From positions 1 through 9,722 of the forward strand of contig JADGAE010000051.1 in NCBI GenBank assembly GCA_015232165.1: a stretch of DNA of 9,722 bases. The letters are read 5' to 3'. The stretch comes from Nitrospirota bacterium. Its GTDB lineage: Bacteria > Nitrospirota > Thermodesulfovibrionia > Thermodesulfovibrionales > Magnetobacteriaceae. The first letter of the stretch is position 1. Each line of letters starts with the position of its first letter. This document shows positions 8,201-9,722 of the stretch, one piece after another. Position numbers and translations under genes: made by a program. The notes under the pieces are model-generated. The model did not search any database, was not told the origin of the DNA, and saw only the letters and a program-made list of their open reading frames with translations.

Positions 8201-9722
8201 CACCTCCAGCGCCGTTAGCGTCACGCCGTCTACGGTAATGACACTTGCATCAAGCTCGCTCCACTGTCTCAACTGATTAACAAGCCGTGCATGCTCCTGC
8301 CGCAGGTCTGCCAGTTCCTTCAATATGCGTTGAACGTTGTCCTCGGCAAGGGAGTCGTTTTGCTGATGATACTGCCTGCCGATTGACTCTATTGCCTCGT
8401 TAAGTTGTTTCCTGGATTCTGTGTCGTTGCCCAGTTGGCTGACGCACAGGCTCTTTATACTATCGGGTAGATAGTCCCTCAAGACCCTGAGGGCGTTTTC
8501 CGTCTGACTCGTTACAAGTACCGTCTTGCCACGTGCCAGCAGCGAGCTGACTATGTTGGCTATGGTGTGGCTCTTGCCGGTGCCGGGGGGACCCTGGACG
8601 AGGATGCCAAAGTGGTCTGTCAGTTTCCTTATCATCTCCTGCTGTTGATCATTAAATGGCAGCGGAAGTAATAGCTCACCGCCATCCATGTCGTTGTTTG
8701 CGGTTTCATCAGTAGGTGGCGGTTTGTCCCCTAACAGGGCGCGTATTATAAAAGGTATCTCGTTGCCGGAGGCTATTGCCTCAATCACCTTGGCGGCGTC
8801 ATCCACCCACAGGCGCAGCGTCCGGCGTCTGACAAATATAACGGGGGCATTATAAATAGTAGGCTCATCCCTCAAGGCCGGTTGTGCCAGGGCGGCGTCC
8901 TCATACAGGTTAACGTTGAGGGCGGCGGCACTGCTGAGTAGTCCCGTGATCCTTGAAGCCATGTGCCTCATTGCAAGGTTATCCCAGCAATCGAGGTCTC
9001 TGCCGGCGCCATTACCGGTGTCTAGGGTTGTTGCCTCTACCAGGGTCGTCAATTCGGCCTTGTTTGGGTAAGACAGGTCCATCAAACAGCCTATGTCCAT
9101 CTTTGTTGGTGTGGTCTGAGACGGCGTGAGGGTGATGGTGCGTTTATTGGGGTCAAAGCTCAGGTTCATTGGTGTGAGCACCAGGGGGTGATATACCGTG
9201 CTGTTGTCGCTGCTCTTTCCTGCTCCAGGACACTCCTGGTTCTTTATTGCTCCAGGACATTCCTGGTGCCTCCAGGACAGAAACAGGTGTCCCCATATGA
9301 TCTCCAGGCGGTCACCCTCCGTGTTGAGTCGCTGCCGAAGGTCAAACAAACGGTCATAGATGGCATTTGCCCCGTGTTGGGGTAAGACACCTTCAGCCCA
9401 GGGGGTCCACAGTTGCTCTATGTATTCGGCCAGGGCCTCCGGACGCTCAAGGTCATCGTTGAAGTGTCCGTCCTGGCTTGGTGACAACAGGGGTTGTGGC
9501 CTTTGAGTGGGGTTGGTTGCAGGGGCAACCCACTGCCGCAATATCTCCGGCAGTGTTGGTGGTGCGTCATATGCGTGCTTGGTTACGGAAAACCAGGTCT
9601 CAGGATCGCCCGCAACGGTGTCTTCGCCGTTGTGGAACCGTTTCACCCTGCAGTGTTCAAAGTCCGGTATATCGGCCTGCCACCATTGCTCAATGCCATA
9701 GCCCGTTACATCCCTGTCCACC
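5258..9722 (-). CDS. SF1 helicase fused to Vsr/MTES_1575-like nuclease (5' end outside window)
   Basis: At least 1487 residues are visible. The frame runs to the window edge; the GTG there (9721-9719) is probably internal. Numbering from it: Walker A GPPGTGKS (377-384), motif Ia VLVTSQTENAL (401-411), Walker B DEASQ (1057-1061), motif III GDPEQ (1080-1084), motif IV TEHFR (1136-1140), motif V AFQGDERD (1261-1268) and motif VI NVACSRARD (1295-1303). This is an UPF1/Dna2-like SF1 helicase with an unusually long, largely helical insert of about 670 residues between motifs Ia and II, including a coiled coil near 455-490. A PD-(D/E)XK domain related to Vsr follows, with Glu1356, Asp1384, Glu1397 and Asp1399 as likely metal ligands. 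The architecture resembles helicase-Vsr proteins linked to phage defence (for example Hhe); a DUF4011 domain, if present, would lie upstream. The last 32 residues (from AEGERQ) are AT-rich and absent from the duplicate, so they may be an acquired tail. The stop overlaps DUF4160 by 17 nt. Confidence 0.92.
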   Translation of the reverse strand, partial: VDRDVTGYGIEQWWQADIPDFEHCRVKRFHNGEDTVAGDPETWFSVTKHAYDAPPTLPEILRQWVAPATNPTQRPQPLLSPSQDGHFNDDLERPEALAEYIEQLWTPWAEGVLPQHGANAIYDRLFDLRQRLNTEGDRLEIIWGHLFLSWRHQECPGAIKNQECPGAGKSSDNSTVYHPLVLTPMNLSFDPNKRTITLTPSQTTPTKMDIGCLMDLSYPNKAELTTLVEATTLDTGNGAGRDLDCWDNLAMRHMASRITGLLSSAAALNVNLYEDAALAQPALRDEPTIYNAPVIFVRRRTLRLWVDDAAKVIEAIASGNEIPFIIRALLGDKPPPTDETANNDMDGGELLLPLPFNDQQQEMIRKLTDHFGILVQGPPGTGKSHTIANIVSSLLARGKTVLVTSQTENALRVLRDYLPDSIKSLCVSQLGNDTESRKQLNEAIESIGRQYHQQNDSLAEDNVQRILKELADLRQEHARLVNQLRQWSELDASVITVDGVTLTALEVAKECLEHQEQFNWFVDALLPQTEPPLTSVQLARMCNAIRDISQQDRLASLQCLPQLNQLMSAEDFRIAVARLHGLKLLASETKDLRQTWGRQLQRASRQDISAAQVLLEESLSCLNGLTEPWQMDILQRISTMESQDGLWKDLLIRLKSLFDGAMLLFKTARGYRIVHDEAIPANMDVMAALEGLRMLLSTGKDPASWLTRLTMSKTMRFVYDTLKVDDLPLNTVDKIQAARAYFKYRQGLEKISVLWENALVPVGAQAIKASVAMQLVDVEAGIGKLAAILQCKERFHDRVRSALQGLGLTRQLLFHKPEMLAQYVKVLRGQIAEIDRRNITDHLLRQRLYYREQALQDNAHELWLSLAGAIDDLSVEQYRRHYEEVGRLLDVQMQVDVLDELSRMLKLVAPHWYNVLEEKAVEMGAQAIDPNWQGAWRWRRLNAWLEQLHQRRSVEDLQDSLKRIQQQESERITRLVTEMAWQRLKIRDDSYRALMAWAGAMKKYGKGTGKYAGEHLSDAARAMVGAIDAVPAWIMPLHGVVQSFPARAGVFDVIIIDEASQCDLRALPVLFRAKKVLIVGDPEQISPSNIGIDREKCSGLLQKYLWDVDHKETFSIDNSIYDICKSVPSLNRILLTEHFRCIPELIAFSNALCPTYEGRLQPLRIPNPNDMLVPAIATVYVKDGFKAGNNINEPEASALVEQLLRCCRSEQYGGNGNRLRTMGVISLLGQGQAKYIYRLIANRLDEAEIDRRRIICGDAYAFQGDERDVMFLSMVVAPNAAFSALTKDSDRQRFNVACSRARDQVFLFHSIALEDVSNPECVRYRLLQHYLNPKQPQLVNTLEELESLAESVFELEVGRMIIERGYRVIAQYRPFLKDHNYRIDLVVQGENSRVAVECDGDRWHGPDRWQYDHRRQCQLERAGWKFWRISSSAFYRDKEKAMAGLWKFLDAEGIKAEGERQEKRVEIYIETLTDKEKKQLVSNAKCT
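5357..6250 (-). repeat. Direct repeat (long arm) of helicase 3' segment
   Basis: This is the intact counterpart of 4371-4730, encoding helicase motif V, motif VI and the nuclease domain. It contains two copies of CGCCCTGAA (5554-5562 and 5929-5937), exactly the endpoints of the 375-bp deletion in the short arm. The two arms lie about 630 bp apart in the same orientation. Confidence 0.85.
9221..9279 (-). repeat. In-frame tandem palindromic repeat inside the helicase gene
   Basis: A 20-base unit, TGCTCCAGGACAYTCCTGGT on the plus strand, occurs at 9221-9240 and 9248-9267, a 27-base period, with a third partial copy (CTCCAGGACA) at 9270-9279. Each full unit contains the inverted repeat CCAGGA/TCCTGG with a three-base loop. 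The 27-base period keeps the frame and gives the protein a duplicated QECPGA (residues 153-158 and 162-167). It lies between two segments that look conserved in such proteins (IIWGHLFLSW and VYHPLVLTP), so it is probably a surface-loop expansion. Confidence 0.8.

Noticed and set aside
9221..9279. CRISPR array
   Set aside because: Only two to three short units with a 7-base gap, inside a coding frame; no spacers of CRISPR length and no cas genes.

Overview
The window is ordinary bacterial chromosome with one accessory block. It holds the 3' end of gyrA, a tgt gene, Shine-Dalgarno-led genes and a putative exported lipoprotein, so a Gram-negative bacterium of intermediate GC is likely. The GyrA and Tgt sequences and the GC-rich double-hairpin terminators would fit a deltaproteobacterium-like or Nitrospirota-like lineage, but the taxon is a guess. 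No tRNA, rRNA, CRISPR array or transposase was seen.

Layout. Positions 1-1048 (+) carry the C-terminal beta-pinwheel of DNA gyrase subunit A. It converges on everything else, which is all on the minus strand. Positions 1049-1528 are intergenic: a REP-like hairpin after gyrA, a strong minus-strand intrinsic terminator inside a repeated double-hairpin element, and a doubtful 37-codon ORF. Next comes a two-gene operon, transcribed right to left: a PPP-family metallophosphatase (2643-3296) with its own sigma-70-type promoter at 3314-3342, then tgt (1529-2641) starting at TTG one base after the phosphatase stop. A second copy of the double-hairpin terminator (3378-3453) separates this operon from the genes upstream.

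The accessory block (3525-9722, minus strand) reads as one tightly packed transcription unit. In transcription order it contains: a very large SF1 helicase fused to a C-terminal Vsr/MTES_1575-like nuclease domain (5' end outside the window); a DUF4160 gene overlapping its end by 17 nt; a DUF2442 gene overlapping that by 20 nt; a 127-codon shrunken duplicate of the helicase C-terminus; and a signal-peptide-bearing TPR-like protein whose ribosome-binding site lies in the last codons of the duplicate.

The most interesting point is how this block was built. The AT-rich DUF4160/DUF2442 pair is bracketed by two direct copies of the same helicase 3' segment. The outer copy has suffered two in-frame internal deletions, one of exactly 375 bp between 9-bp direct repeats that are still visible in the intact gene. 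The remnant lost helicase motif VI and part of the nuclease active site but is still an open frame. The helicase-nuclease may be a defence protein, resembling known single-protein helicase-Vsr systems, and DUF4160/DUF2442 may be a toxin-antitoxin-like passenger. Both functional statements are inference.
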